A stretch of DNA of 63,115 bases from Actinomadura sp. BRA 177 (lineage in GTDB: Bacteria; Actinomycetota; Actinomycetes; Streptosporangiales; Streptosporangiaceae). This document shows, in pieces, positions 51,181 to 60,199 of this stretch (position 1 is its first letter; each line of letters opens with the position of its first letter). The position numbers and the translations under genes are program-made. The notes beneath the pieces were generated by a model, which saw only the letters and a list, made by a program, of their open reading frames with translations, was not told the origin of the DNA and did not search any database. The stretch covers positions 1 through 63,115 of the forward strand of contig NZ_JABXFD010000137.1 of NCBI RefSeq assembly GCF_013372625.1, in the 5' to 3' direction.

Positions 51181-52539
51181 ATGGAGGACGTTCTCTGGAA
51201 GGCCGCCGACAAGCTGCGGGGCGCGGTCGACGCGGCGCAGTACAAGGACTTCGTCCTCGGGCTCGTGTTCCTCAAGTACGTGTCCGACTCGTCCGGCGAA
51301 GGGGACTTCGTCGTCCCGGACGGGGCGCACTGGGCGGATCTCACCGGCTCCTCCGGAGACCTGGGCGCGCGGATCGACGCGGCGATGGACGCGGTCATGC
51401 GGGCCAACCCGTCGCTCGGCGGCGCGCTCCCGAAGATCTTCACTGGGGTCGACCAGCGGCGGCTCGGTGAACTGGTCGACCTGCTCGGGGAGGTCCGTTT
51501 CGGCGGGAAGGCCGCGCGGGACGTGCTGGGCGAGGTCTACGAGTACTTCCTGGAGAAGTTCGCCCGGGCGGAGGGCAAACGCGGCGGCGAATTCTATACG
51601 CCGCCCAGTGTGGTGCGGCTGCTCGTCGAAATTCTGGAGCCTTTCAAAGGACGCGTGTACGACCCGTGCTGCGGTTCCGGCGGCATGTTCGTCCAGGCGG
51701 AGAAGTTCGTCCTGAGCCATCGGGGACGGCTGGACGACATCGCGGTCTACGGCCAGGAGGCGAACGAGCGGACGTGGCGGCTGGCCAAGATGAACCTCGC
51801 CGTCCACGGGATCTCCGGCGACCTAGGCCGTTCGGACACATTCCACGCAGACGCCCATCCCAACCTTCAGGCCGACTACGTGCTGGCCAATCCCCCGTTC
51901 AACACGTCGGACTGGTATCGGGACGCCGCCGACCCGCGCTGGCGATACGGCGTCCCGCCCGCCGGGAACGCCAATTTCGCGTGGATCCAGCACATCATTT
52001 CCAAACTCGGACCGGCCGGCCACGCGGGCGTCGTCATGGCGAACGGCTCCCTGTCGTCCCGGCAGTCGGGCGAGGGCGTGATCCGCGCCGCACTGGTGGA
52101 GGCGGGCCTGGTGTCATGCATCGTCGCCCTGCCGGACCGCCTTTTCCGCAGCACCCCGATTCCCGCATGCCTCTGGTTCTTCAATCGCCCGACGGACGGC
52201 CGGGTCCTCTTCATCGATGCCCGCGACATGGGGACGATGGTCGACCGCACCGAGCGAATCCTCACCGATGAGGACATCACCCGGATCGCGGACACCTACC
52301 GTTCCTCGCGCGACACCGACGTCCCTGGCTTCTGCCATTCGGCCGACCTGGAAGAGATAAGGTCCCACGACCACGTCCTGACCCCGGGCCGGTACGTAGG
52401 CGCAGCTCAGGCACATGCCGGCGACGAGCCGGCGGCCACCAGGGTCGAGCGCCTCACCGAGGAACTCTTCGCGCACTTCGAGGAGTCGGCGCGGCTGGAC
52501 CAGGTCGTCCGGACGGAGCTGGGACGCCTGAATGGCTGA
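51181..52539 (+). CDS. hsdM: Type I restriction-modification methyltransferase subunit HsdM
   Basis: 452 residues. The N-terminal HsdM helical domain (KDFVLGLVFLKYVSD) is followed by the N6-adenine MTase core: SAM motif I VYDPCCGSGGMFVQAEKF (161-168 for DPCCGSGG) and catalytic NPPF (237-240) in LANPPFNTSDW. KRGGEFYTPPSVVRLLVEIL is the usual linking motif. It methylates adenine in the target chosen by HsdS. Its stop overlaps the hsdS ATG by 8 bp. No hsdR is found in this window on either side, so as seen the pair is a modification-only unit. Confidence 0.93.
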   Translation: MEDVLWKAADKLRGAVDAAQYKDFVLGLVFLKYVSDSSGEGDFVVPDGAHWADLTGSSGDLGARIDAAMDAVMRANPSLGGALPKIFTGVDQRRLGELVDLLGEVRFGGKAARDVLGEVYEYFLEKFARAEGKRGGEFYTPPSVVRLLVEILEPFKGRVYDPCCGSGGMFVQAEKFVLSHRGRLDDIAVYGQEANERTWRLAKMNLAVHGISGDLGRSDTFHADAHPNLQADYVLANPPFNTSDWYRDAADPRWRYGVPPAGNANFAWIQHIISKLGPAGHAGVVMANGSLSSRQSGEGVIRAALVEAGLVSCIVALPDRLFRSTPIPACLWFFNRPTDGRVLFIDARDMGTMVDRTERILTDEDITRIADTYRSSRDTDVPGFCHSADLEEIRSHDHVLTPGRYVGAAQAHAGDEPAATRVERLTEELFAHFEESARLDQVVRTELGRLNG

Positions 52540-53563
52540 GGTGACGCTCGGCGAGATCGTCACCTTCGCGAACGGAAGGTCGCACCCCGCCGAGGGCTCC
52601 GCCTACCGCACATACGGAGCCAACGGCGTCATAGGAACCTCCGGCGATTTCAACGCAGGCCCGCACAGCACCATTGTCGGACGCGTGGGTTCCTACTGCG
52701 GAACCGTCCATTACTGCCCAGACCCGTGCTGGGTAACCGACAACGCCATCATCGCGACCCCAAAGAACGGGACGAACCCCCGCTACATCTACTACCTGCT
52801 GAAACGCCTAGACCTGAACCGGTATCGCATCGGCTCAGGGCAACCTCTCCTCACCCACGGAATCCTGAACCGCCTGACCACCCCCCGCCTCACCCGAGCG
52901 CAACAGGATTCAGCAGCGTCCGTCCTCGGCTCCCTCGACGACAAGATCGCGGTGAACGACCGCATAGCCACCTGCACCGACGCTCTGATCCGCGCCCGCT
53001 ACGAAGCCTGTGCGCCCCGCACGTCAATAGGCATCGGCGAACTCGGAGACCTGGTCCGCTCGAACGTCCCAGTCGCCCAAATCGCCCGGGACGAGAACTA
53101 CATCGCTCTGGAACACATGCCGAAACGCCACATGTGGCTCTCAACCTGGGCCGACGCGTCCGCCATCACCAGCGCGAAGAGACGCTTCAATGCCGGCGAC
53201 ATCCTCTTCGGCAAGCTCCGCCCCTACTTCCACAAGGCAGGACTGGCCTTCATAAACGGCGTCGCCTCAACAGACATCCTGGTCATCCGCCCGAAGGACC
53301 CGGCCCACCGCGGCTGGCTACTGGCGGCCCTCTCAAGCGACGCCGTGATCGCCCACGCATCCGCCGTCGGCGACGGCACCCGCATGCCACGCGCCAAATG
53401 GCCCGACCTCGCCACCTACCAGATCCCCTGGCCAGGCGACCCGCAGGCCCGCGCATTCAACGACTTCACAACCACCTTGGCAACCCGCGTACAGGCAGCC
53501 ACCGCCGAAACCACAACCCTGACCACCCTCCGCGACACCCTCCTCCCCCAGTTGATCCCGTGA
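52532..53563 (+). CDS. hsdS: Type I RM specificity subunit HsdS
   Basis: 343 residues with two target-recognition domains. The first is about 1-145 (VTLGEIVTFANGRS; YGANGVIGTSGDF; VTDNAIIATPKNGTNPRYIY), separated by a conserved helix (ARYEACAPRTS region) from the second (AQIARDENYIALEHMPKRHM; DILFGKLRPYFHKAGLAFI; VASTDILVIRPK). The C-terminal coiled-coil helix (NDFTTTLATRVQAATAETTT) joins HsdM. It is shorter than typical E. coli HsdS (about 400-460), but both domains and helices are present. It determines a bipartite recognition site. Confidence 0.9.
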   Translation: MAEVTLGEIVTFANGRSHPAEGSAYRTYGANGVIGTSGDFNAGPHSTIVGRVGSYCGTVHYCPDPCWVTDNAIIATPKNGTNPRYIYYLLKRLDLNRYRIGSGQPLLTHGILNRLTTPRLTRAQQDSAASVLGSLDDKIAVNDRIATCTDALIRARYEACAPRTSIGIGELGDLVRSNVPVAQIARDENYIALEHMPKRHMWLSTWADASAITSAKRRFNAGDILFGKLRPYFHKAGLAFINGVASTDILVIRPKDPAHRGWLLAALSSDAVIAHASAVGDGTRMPRAKWPDLATYQIPWPGDPQARAFNDFTTTLATRVQAATAETTTLTTLRDTLLPQLIP

Positions 53564-53595
53564 CGTCCCGCCCGGAACGGCGTCATCATCGGGGG

Positions 53596-54375
53596 GTGGA
53601 GTATTTGCTCAGCAACCGGCAGGTTGAGGCCGGAACGCGGTTCGAGGCCATTTCGGAGTTGTTCGACGCGTGGACGTTCCGGCACATGGACGACATCGGG
53701 GTCGGGCCCGGGTGGCGGTGCTGGGAGGTCGGTGCCGGCGCACCTTCCATCCCCGCCTGGCTGGCCGGACGTGTTGGAGAGAGCGGTCACGTACTGGCGA
53801 CCGACATCGACGTGTCGTGGCTCAAGGACGCACCGGTTGACGTCCGGCAACACGACATCGTGCGGGATGAGCCGCCCGAGGGACCGTTCGACCTCGTCCA
53901 CGCGCGGCTGGTCCTGGTGCACCTCGCCGACCGGGACGCGGCGCTGCGGACGATGGTCGAGAGCCTGCGTCCCGGCGGGGTCCTCTTCATCGAGGACGCC
54001 GACCCCGAGCTGCAACCGCTGGCCTGCCCCGACGAGCGCGGGGACGACGAGCGCCTGGCCAACAGCGTCCGGCGAGGCTTCCGCAAGCTGCTCGCCGAGC
54101 GCGGCGCGGACCTCGCCTACGGCCGCACCCTCCCCCGGCTGCTGCGCGAAGCCGGGCTGACCGGCGTCCGCGCGGACGCGTTCTCCCCGATCGCGTCGCC
54201 CGCGTGCGGGGTGCTGGAGACCGCGACCATCCTCCAGGTCCGCGACCGGCTCATCGCCGGCGGCCACGCCACCAGCGGCGAGATCCACCACCTCCTCACC
54301 ACGATCGCCGAGGGCACCCTCGACCTCACCCTGGCCCCGCTCATCTCCGCCTGGGGCCGCACCCCGTCCCAGTAG
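53596..54375 (+). CDS. Class I SAM-dependent methyltransferase
   Basis: 259 residues, GTG start. SAM-binding motif CWEVGAGAPSIPAWLAGRVG (about 44-63), DIDVSWL acidic loop, and the FDLVHARLVLVHLADRDAAL post-II region followed by LRPGGVLFIEDADPEL. It is a generic Methyltransf_11/25-like fold. It starts 33 bp after hsdS but is probably not part of the RM system; substrate unknown, small molecule more likely than DNA. Confidence 0.85.
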   Translation: MEYLLSNRQVEAGTRFEAISELFDAWTFRHMDDIGVGPGWRCWEVGAGAPSIPAWLAGRVGESGHVLATDIDVSWLKDAPVDVRQHDIVRDEPPEGPFDLVHARLVLVHLADRDAALRTMVESLRPGGVLFIEDADPELQPLACPDERGDDERLANSVRRGFRKLLAERGADLAYGRTLPRLLREAGLTGVRADAFSPIASPACGVLETATILQVRDRLIAGGHATSGEIHHLLTTIAEGTLDLTLAPLISAWGRTPSQ

Positions 54376-54525
54376 AGCGTGACGGATCACATGCGCTCGG
54401 TGATGGGGTGCTGGGTGCGGCAAGGGGCTTGCGTGCGCGCAAGAGGCGGTGACTGGGGGGTGTGGGCTGCGTCAGAGTGTGCGTTGTTTCACTCCACGTC
54501 CGACTTCGACTTGGCCTGAGAACAC

Positions 54526-55086
54526 ATGTTCGCTTACAGCCCGACACGGAGACGTGAAACCAACGCCGCCATGAATGCATCAGACGCGTGGTCCGGGGGG
54601 CACGTGCTGGTTCCCGCACCCTCGCTCGAACTCGGCATCCCGTCCGCCTGGAACAACGGCAAGTCGTCCGGCCGGCTCATCGGGGAGATCGACCTCGCCG
54701 CGACGCCGCCGGCCGTGCGGCTCGCCCGGTCCTACGTCCGCGAGCTCGTCGGGCAGCACTTCGGCGCCGACCGGTCCGAGCTCGGCGACCTGGAGCTGCT
54801 GACCAGCGAGGCCGTGACCAACTCGGTGCTGCACGCGCGGCCGCGCCGGGACGGGACGATCATGCTGGCCGTCCTGCACCTCGACCGGTACGTCCGGGTC
54901 GAGGTCACCGACGGCGGTCCCGCGCCGGGGCAGCCGCGGCCGGCGGACGAGCACCTGCCCGTGCACGGGCAGGGACTGGCGCTGCTGAAGGCGCTCGCCA
55001 CCGACTTCGGCACCCACCGCGGCCGGAACGGGACGTCCACGTTCTGGTTCGGGATGGGCGTCAAGGACGAGTGGCGGCTGCCGTGA
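54526..55086 (+). CDS. RsbW-like ATP-binding protein
   Basis: 186 residues (or 171 from ATG 54571). The HATPase_c domain spans about 50-175: ELLTSEAVTNSVLHARPRRD (N box), VEVTDGGPAPG (G1), HGQGLALLKALATDFG (G2), RNGTSTFWFGM. This is an anti-sigma-factor kinase-like protein of the type amplified in actinomycetes. No neighbouring sigma or STAS partner is seen. The 150 bp before it, 54376-54525, hold no gene. Confidence 0.82.
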   Translation: MFAYSPTRRRETNAAMNASDAWSGGHVLVPAPSLELGIPSAWNNGKSSGRLIGEIDLAATPPAVRLARSYVRELVGQHFGADRSELGDLELLTSEAVTNSVLHARPRRDGTIMLAVLHLDRYVRVEVTDGGPAPGQPRPADEHLPVHGQGLALLKALATDFGTHRGRNGTSTFWFGMGVKDEWRLP

Positions 55087-55283
55087 CGCGGGACGTCCAG
55101 GTGCGCGGGGGCTGCCTGGACCTCACCGCCGCCCGGGGGTGACCGGGCGCCATGCTCCCCGCCGTGCTCGCCGGTGAGGTGCTCGCCGGTGACGGGACGG
55201 ACACATCCACCGATCGTCCGTCCCGGGCAGCCGGCGCTTCGCTAGGATCGAAGCGTCGACAATTGCCACCTCGAGGGCGAGTG

Positions 55284-56330
55284 ATGACAGCGGACGGTGC
55301 GCCGAAGTCTCTCTCCGACATCACCCGGGACATGGGCCTGAACATGTCCGACGTCGCGGCCTTCTCCGGGCTCGACGAGAGCACGATCTTCCGGCTGTGG
55401 GACAACGCCGAATGGCTCGACCGGGTCAGCGGGCGGTCGCTGCAGAGCCTCATGTCGTCCGTTCCGGGAATCGCCGAGTACTCGATGGCGCACGCCGTCC
55501 GGAAAAGGCGCGACGGGCTCGTCGACGACCTGCACGGCGAAGGGCTCGCCGTCGACCTGGACGCCCTGGAGAACTCGACCGTCGCGCAGCAGCATCTGCT
55601 GAACGCGCTGGAGGCGGCGCTGCACATCGTGCGGGGGCAGGCGACGCAGAAAACGTCCTCGTTCATCGCCCGATTCTGGGGACGCGAGCAGGACCGCGCG
55701 CTCGAGTCGATCTATTCCACCGACCCCGGCGAGGGCCTGCTGAAGGACCCGCAGAAACTGTTCGACGCCTCCCTCGACCTGGCGCCCCGGCTGAACCGCA
55801 AGACGTACTCGTTCCACTCGATCCTGGCGCTCAACATCCTGACGCACCAGGTCAGCAAGGTGACCGGGAAGCTGGAGACCGACCTCAGCTTCGAGGTCCC
55901 CGGACGGCAGAGCGCGTTCATGATGCGCGGCGTCGTGATGGGGTCGCTGATCAGCTCGGACGACTTCGAACTCGCCGAGCGCTACCGCAGGGAACTGGAC
56001 GCCACCCCCGTGTACGCGGCCCTTGAGGAATGGGCGTTCCCCACCTACACCAGAGACGGCCGGATCAGCAGCGACTTCACCTTGCCGAGCTCCCTGTCGC
56101 TGCGCAACACGGCCACCGAGGTGCTGCGCGAGATAGCCGTCTACAACGACGCCTACCTGTACTACCTGGTGTCGACGTACATTCCGGTGGCGCTGAGACG
56201 CGACCCCGCGTTCGGCGGCAAGCTCGTCGAGCTGATCCAGGCGCTGGAACTGCGCGGGGCCGACTGCCGGGACAGCACGACCAGACAGACCTGCAACATG
56301 CTGGTGCGGCAACTCAAGGGCGCTGCCTGA
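55284..56330 (+). CDS. Unrecognised protein with N-terminal HTH
   Basis: 348 residues from ATG 55284 (gagggcgagtg upstream). Residues about 12-45 (ITRDMGLNMSDVAAFSGLDE then STIFRLWDN) look like a helix-turn-helix. The rest is mostly helical with no membrane segment (EAALHIVRGQATQK; KTYSFHSILALNILTHQV; GRQSAFMMRGVVMGSLISSD; EVLREIAVYNDAYLYYLVST). I do not recognise the family. A transcriptional regulator with a large helical sensory domain is the most economical reading. It stands 197 bp after the RsbW-like gene and 39 bp before a methyltransferase gene on the same strand. Confidence 0.6.
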   Translation: MTADGAPKSLSDITRDMGLNMSDVAAFSGLDESTIFRLWDNAEWLDRVSGRSLQSLMSSVPGIAEYSMAHAVRKRRDGLVDDLHGEGLAVDLDALENSTVAQQHLLNALEAALHIVRGQATQKTSSFIARFWGREQDRALESIYSTDPGEGLLKDPQKLFDASLDLAPRLNRKTYSFHSILALNILTHQVSKVTGKLETDLSFEVPGRQSAFMMRGVVMGSLISSDDFELAERYRRELDATPVYAALEEWAFPTYTRDGRISSDFTLPSSLSLRNTATEVLREIAVYNDAYLYYLVSTYIPVALRRDPAFGGKLVELIQALELRGADCRDSTTRQTCNMLVRQLKGAA

Positions 56331-56369
56331 ACGGCGTGACCGACGGCCGCACGGAGAAATGGGGAGCCG

Positions 56370-57125
56370 GTGGAGGACACGGCGGAAGCCATCGCGAATC
56401 TGACGCGTGAAAGGTGGGAGGCCAACGCGGAGTACTGGGTCCGGGTCATCCGGGAGGGCCGCGACCGGTACCGGACCGACCTGACCGACGCCGCCGTCCT
56501 CGACGCCGTCGGCGCCTGCGCCGGCCTGCGCGTCCTCGACGCCGGCTGCGGCGAGGGCTACCTGGCCCGCCGGCTCGCCGCCATGGGCGCGGACGTGACC
56601 GGCGTGGACGCCGCACAGGGCCTCATCGATGCCGCCTCGTCCCACCCGGCGGCCGGCGCGACGTTCATCCGCGCCAGCGTCGACGACCTCCCCATGGAGG
56701 ACGACCGGTTCGACCTCGTCCTCTGCAACCACCTGTTCAGTCACCTGCAGGACCCGGCCCCCGCCATCGGCGAGTTCGGGCGCGTGCTGAAGAGCGGCGG
56801 GCGGCTGATCCTGCTGACGCTGCACCCGTGCTTCTACGTCGTGAACTCCGAGCAGGGCGCGATGAACAGCGTCCCGGCGGCGCAGTACTTCGCCTCGCGC
56901 GGCATCGACCAGAGGTTCCTGGTGGACGGCCTGGAATCCCCCTCGATGATCACGAGCTGGCTCCGGCCGCTGGAGTACTACGCTGGAACGCTCCGAGACG
57001 CCGGTTTCGTCATCGCGGACCTGCGCGAACCGCACCCGACGGAGGAGCAACTACGGGACGACCCGTGGTGGCGCAAGGGCTTCCCCACGGCAATGTTCAT
57101 GCTCCTGATCGCGGAGCGCCGCTAA
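56370..57125 (+). CDS. Class I SAM-dependent methyltransferase (Methyltransf_11-like)
   Basis: 251 residues, GTG start. SAM motif LRVLDAGCGEGYLARRLAAM (about 51-70), VTGVDAAQGLI acidic loop, FDLVLCNHLFSHLQDPAPAI, and LKSGGRLILLTLHPCFYVVN, which is often seen in small-molecule or quinone-type methyltransferases. The C-terminal part has LRPLEYYAGTLRDAGFVIAD. No substrate can be assigned. It probably belongs to the same transcript as the HTH gene upstream (39-bp gap). Confidence 0.85.
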   Translation: MEDTAEAIANLTRERWEANAEYWVRVIREGRDRYRTDLTDAAVLDAVGACAGLRVLDAGCGEGYLARRLAAMGADVTGVDAAQGLIDAASSHPAAGATFIRASVDDLPMEDDRFDLVLCNHLFSHLQDPAPAIGEFGRVLKSGGRLILLTLHPCFYVVNSEQGAMNSVPAAQYFASRGIDQRFLVDGLESPSMITSWLRPLEYYAGTLRDAGFVIADLREPHPTEEQLRDDPWWRKGFPTAMFMLLIAERR

Positions 57126-57195
57126 ACAGAGGCCCCGGCGCCGCGTCGCGGCACGGCGCTCGGGGCGTGGCGTGGTGTGGCGTTAGGGTCGCGGT

Positions 57196-57768
57196 GTGGA
57201 TCCTGAGCTGGTCGAGCACCCTGACAGGCTCCGGTGGAACGGGAAGTACGGGGACGCTCCGGAGTTGTCGCCCGTCCATCCGCTGGTGGAGCGGGCGCTG
57301 GCGCTGCCGATGCCGGACGCCGACGTGCTCGATCTGGCGTCCGGGCCGTCCGGCAGTGCGCTGCGTGCCGCCGAGGCCGGACGACGTGTGACGGCCGTCG
57401 ACATATCCGAGATCGCCCTCGACCGGCTCGGCGCGGAGGCCCGGCGGCGCGGCGTCGAGTCGCTGATCACGCTCGTCCAGGCGGACCTGGGGAGCTGGCG
57501 GCCGGACAGGCCCGGTTACGCGCTCATCCTGTGCACCGGCTTCTGGGACCGCGCCGTGTTCTCGCACGCGGCCGGCGCCGTTCTGCCCGGCGGCCTCCTG
57601 GCCTGGGAGGCGTTCACCGAGGCCGCCCGCCGAGCCCGCCCCCACATGCCCGCCGACTGGTGCCTGGCCCCCGGCGAACCAGCCACACTCCTACCGGACG
57701 GCTACACCGTCCTAGACGAAACCGACGACCCCTCAACGGCGAAACGCCGCCTCCTAGCCCGCCGCTAG
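57196..57768 (+). CDS. Small class I SAM-dependent methyltransferase
   Basis: 190 residues, GTG start. RWNGKYGD at the N-terminus, SAM motif ADVLDLASGPSGSALRAAEA (about 41-60) with an S-G-P variation, VTAVDISEIALDRL, and GGLLAWEAFTEAARR. It resembles the tellurite-resistance/TehB-like small methyltransferases. It follows the previous methyltransferase by 70 bp and converges with xthA. Confidence 0.82.
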   Translation: MDPELVEHPDRLRWNGKYGDAPELSPVHPLVERALALPMPDADVLDLASGPSGSALRAAEAGRRVTAVDISEIALDRLGAEARRRGVESLITLVQADLGSWRPDRPGYALILCTGFWDRAVFSHAAGAVLPGGLLAWEAFTEAARRARPHMPADWCLAPGEPATLLPDGYTVLDETDDPSTAKRRLLARR

Positions 57769-57786
57769 CACGCCGGGCGGCGCGGG

Positions 57787-58605
57787 TCAGTCGAGGTCGA
57801 CGACGACCGGGGCGTGGTCGGACGGGCCCTTGCCCTTGCGCGCCTCACGGTCGACGTAGGCGGAACGCACCCGCTCGGTGAAGGCGTCGTTCCCGTAGAC
57901 GAGGTCGATGCGCATGCCGAGGTTCTTGTGGAACATCCCGGCCCGATAGTCCCAGTACGTGTACGGGTGCGGGCCCTTCATGGGAGTGGGGACGATGTCG
58001 TGGAGGCCGAGGGCGCGGAGTTCGGCGAGTGCCTGGCGTTCGGCCGGGGTGACGTGGGTGGAGCCGATGAAGGCGGACGGGTCCCAGACGTCGTCGTCCG
58101 TAGGGATCACGTTGTAATCGCCGGTCGCGACAAGGGGCGTCCCCGTGGAGAGTTCGTCGGCCAGGGCGTCGCGGAGGGCCGCGAACCAGGCGAGTTTGTA
58201 GAGGTAGTGGGCCGATTCGGGGGTGCGGCCGTTGGGCGCGTAGAGCGACCAGACCCTGATTCCGCCGCAGGTGGCGCCGATCGCGCGGGCCTCCGGGACG
58301 AGCAGGACGGGCTCGGTCAGCTTCGCCTGGGCCTCCGCCTCGCCCTCATATACGGGCTCGCCGGGAAAGCCGTTAGAGACGTCCTCAATGCCGACCCGTG
58401 AAAGAATCGCGACTCCGTTCCACCGGCCGTCGCCGTGCGCGGCGGTGGCGTAGCCGAGTTCCTCGACCTCGCCGGACGGGAACTTGTCGGCGCGGCACTT
58501 GGTCTCCTGCAGGCAGACGACGTCCGGTTTCGTCTCGTCCAGCCAGGCGAGAAGGCGCGGCAGGCGGGCCTTCACCGAGTTGACGTTCCACGTCGCGAGG
58601 CGCAT
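57787..58605 (-). CDS. xthA: Exodeoxyribonuclease III
   Basis: 272 residues from ATG 58605; an upstream start at 58638 would add 11 residues without homology. AP-endonuclease family motifs: RLATWNVNSVKARLPRLL, VVCLQETKCRAD (Glu), GDYNVIPTDDDVWDP, LRALGLHDIVPT, YWDYRAGMFHKNLGMRIDLV, and the C-terminal GPSDHAPVVVDLD (Asp-His pair). It is a Mg-dependent 3'-5' exonuclease/AP endonuclease in base excision repair. Monocistronic. Confidence 0.94.
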   Translation of the reverse strand: MRLATWNVNSVKARLPRLLAWLDETKPDVVCLQETKCRADKFPSGEVEELGYATAAHGDGRWNGVAILSRVGIEDVSNGFPGEPVYEGEAEAQAKLTEPVLLVPEARAIGATCGGIRVWSLYAPNGRTPESAHYLYKLAWFAALRDALADELSTGTPLVATGDYNVIPTDDDVWDPSAFIGSTHVTPAERQALAELRALGLHDIVPTPMKGPHPYTYWDYRAGMFHKNLGMRIDLVYGNDAFTERVRSAYVDREARKGKGPSDHAPVVVDLD

Positions 58606-58818
58606 TCCCCCAGCCTGCCATCCGGCGGGGTGAGTCATTCGCCCGGCGGGGATATCCTGGCGGCTTCTCCAGTCCCCTGCCGGACGGCACCGCGCTCCCC
58701 GCGTGACCGGTAGATTGCGGGTCGGCCTCCTTTACACGGTTTTCACGCTGGGCTTAGCCCGGCCCTGGAAGGGTGGTCACGTTCGCGATGTCGTCTAACC
58801 CGGAGCAAGTGAGGAACC

Positions 58819-59973
58819 ATGTCCGAGGATGACAAGCCCCGGGGCAAGCCGACGGTCAAGGCGAAGGCGAAGATTCCGAACGCCCAGAGCATCCGCAGCC
58901 CCGAGTTCACCCCGCACGGCATCAGCGCCGGGCGCGGGAGCGGGCTGAACCGGCCGTCCGCCCCGTCCGCGCTGACCGCCAAGCAGGCGCGCAACCGGCG
59001 GCTGATGATGATCGCCGGGATCGTGGTGGCCGCGCTGGCGATCTCCGGCGGCGTGTACTGGTGGGTCAACCGCCCCGATCCGGTGATCGAGGTGACCGGC
59101 AAGTTCGCCGCCGAGCCCAAGGTCGAGATCCCCACCAAGCTCGCGCCGACGCGGTCGCTGAAGATCACCACCCCGATCAAGGGGGACGGCCGCGCAATCG
59201 CCGACGGCGACACCGCCTACGTCTCGTTCGCCACCTACAAGTGGTCCAAGGACAAGGACGAGGAGAACTCGCGCGTCAAGAGCACCAGCGAGAAGGTCAG
59301 CTCCACCTGGGAGCAGCAGGGCCAGCAGCAGCAGGCCGGCCCGCGGCCCCTCGTCATCGGCAAGAGCGGCCTGAAGGAGATCGACAAGAACCTGGTCGGC
59401 CGCACCGCCGGCAGCCGGGTCGTGCTGCAGCTCCCGCCGTCCAAGGACCTCAGCCAGCTGAGCCCGCAGCAGATCACCGACAAGGACGCGGTGGTGTTCA
59501 TCATGGACATCCAGGCCGTCGTCCCGAAGGACCCGAAGCCGGAGGGCACCGCGCAGAAGCTGGACGACAAGAACCTGCCGAAGGTCGAGGACAAGGGCGC
59601 CAAGGAGCCCAAGATCACGATCCCGGACGTGAAGGCGCCGGACAAGCTGCAGGTCAAGACGCTCGTCCAGGGCAACGGGCCGGCGCTCGCCAAGGGCGAC
59701 GACGCGGTCGTGAACTACGTCGGCCGGATCTGGAAGAGCGGCGACAAGTTCGACTCCAGCTGGGACAACAAGCAGCCGGTGAACTTCCCGATCGGCACCG
59801 GCGCGACGATCCCCGGCTTCGACAAGGGCCTGACCGGCGCGAAGGTCGGCAGCCGCGTCCTGCTCGTGCTGCCGCCCGCGGATGGCTACGGCAAGGAGGG
59901 CAGCCCGCCCAAGATCAAGGGCGACGACACCCTGGTGTTCGTGGTGGACATCCTCGCGAAGATCCAGAAGTGA
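58819..59973 (+). CDS. Membrane-anchored FKBP-type peptidyl-prolyl isomerase
   Basis: 384 residues. A cytoplasmic N-terminus of about 60 (Lys/Pro-rich), one membrane helix at about 62-82 (LMMIAGIVVAALAISGGVYW), then an extracellular part. A degenerate FKBP-like domain (about 100-245; GLKEIDKNLVGRTAGSRVVL) precedes a canonical FKBP domain (about 270-384): AVVNYVGRIWKSGDKFDSSW, FPIGTGATIPGFDKGLTGAK, GSRVLLVLPPADGYG. It catalyses proline isomerisation of exported proteins. It is followed by a strong terminator. Confidence 0.9.
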   Translation: MSEDDKPRGKPTVKAKAKIPNAQSIRSPEFTPHGISAGRGSGLNRPSAPSALTAKQARNRRLMMIAGIVVAALAISGGVYWWVNRPDPVIEVTGKFAAEPKVEIPTKLAPTRSLKITTPIKGDGRAIADGDTAYVSFATYKWSKDKDEENSRVKSTSEKVSSTWEQQGQQQQAGPRPLVIGKSGLKEIDKNLVGRTAGSRVVLQLPPSKDLSQLSPQQITDKDAVVFIMDIQAVVPKDPKPEGTAQKLDDKNLPKVEDKGAKEPKITIPDVKAPDKLQVKTLVQGNGPALAKGDDAVVNYVGRIWKSGDKFDSSWDNKQPVNFPIGTGATIPGFDKGLTGAKVGSRVLLVLPPADGYGKEGSPPKIKGDDTLVFVVDILAKIQK

Positions 59974-60008
59974 GCCGCCCGGGCGTGACCGCCTGAGGAC
60001 GGCGTGAG

Positions 60009-60042
60009 AGCGGCGGGGCACCCGGTCGGGGGCCCCGCCGCT
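60009..60042 (+). terminator. Hairpin terminator after the FKBP gene
   Basis: Perfect 11-bp arms agcggcggggc (60009-60019) and gccccgccgct (60032-60042) with a 12-nt loop, 36 bp after the FKBP stop. Confidence 0.75.
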
Positions 60043-60199
60043 CGGCGTTCACGGAAAGTCGGTATTGCGGCGTCCGTCACGACAACCGGCGGGGCGGATT
60101 GCCCGTCCTCCTATCGGGAGGCCATGCGGTTGCGCATTGGGCGGCCGGCGCACGTATCCCCTCAGGTATCGTCGGTAACGCATTAATCACGGGGGGCTT

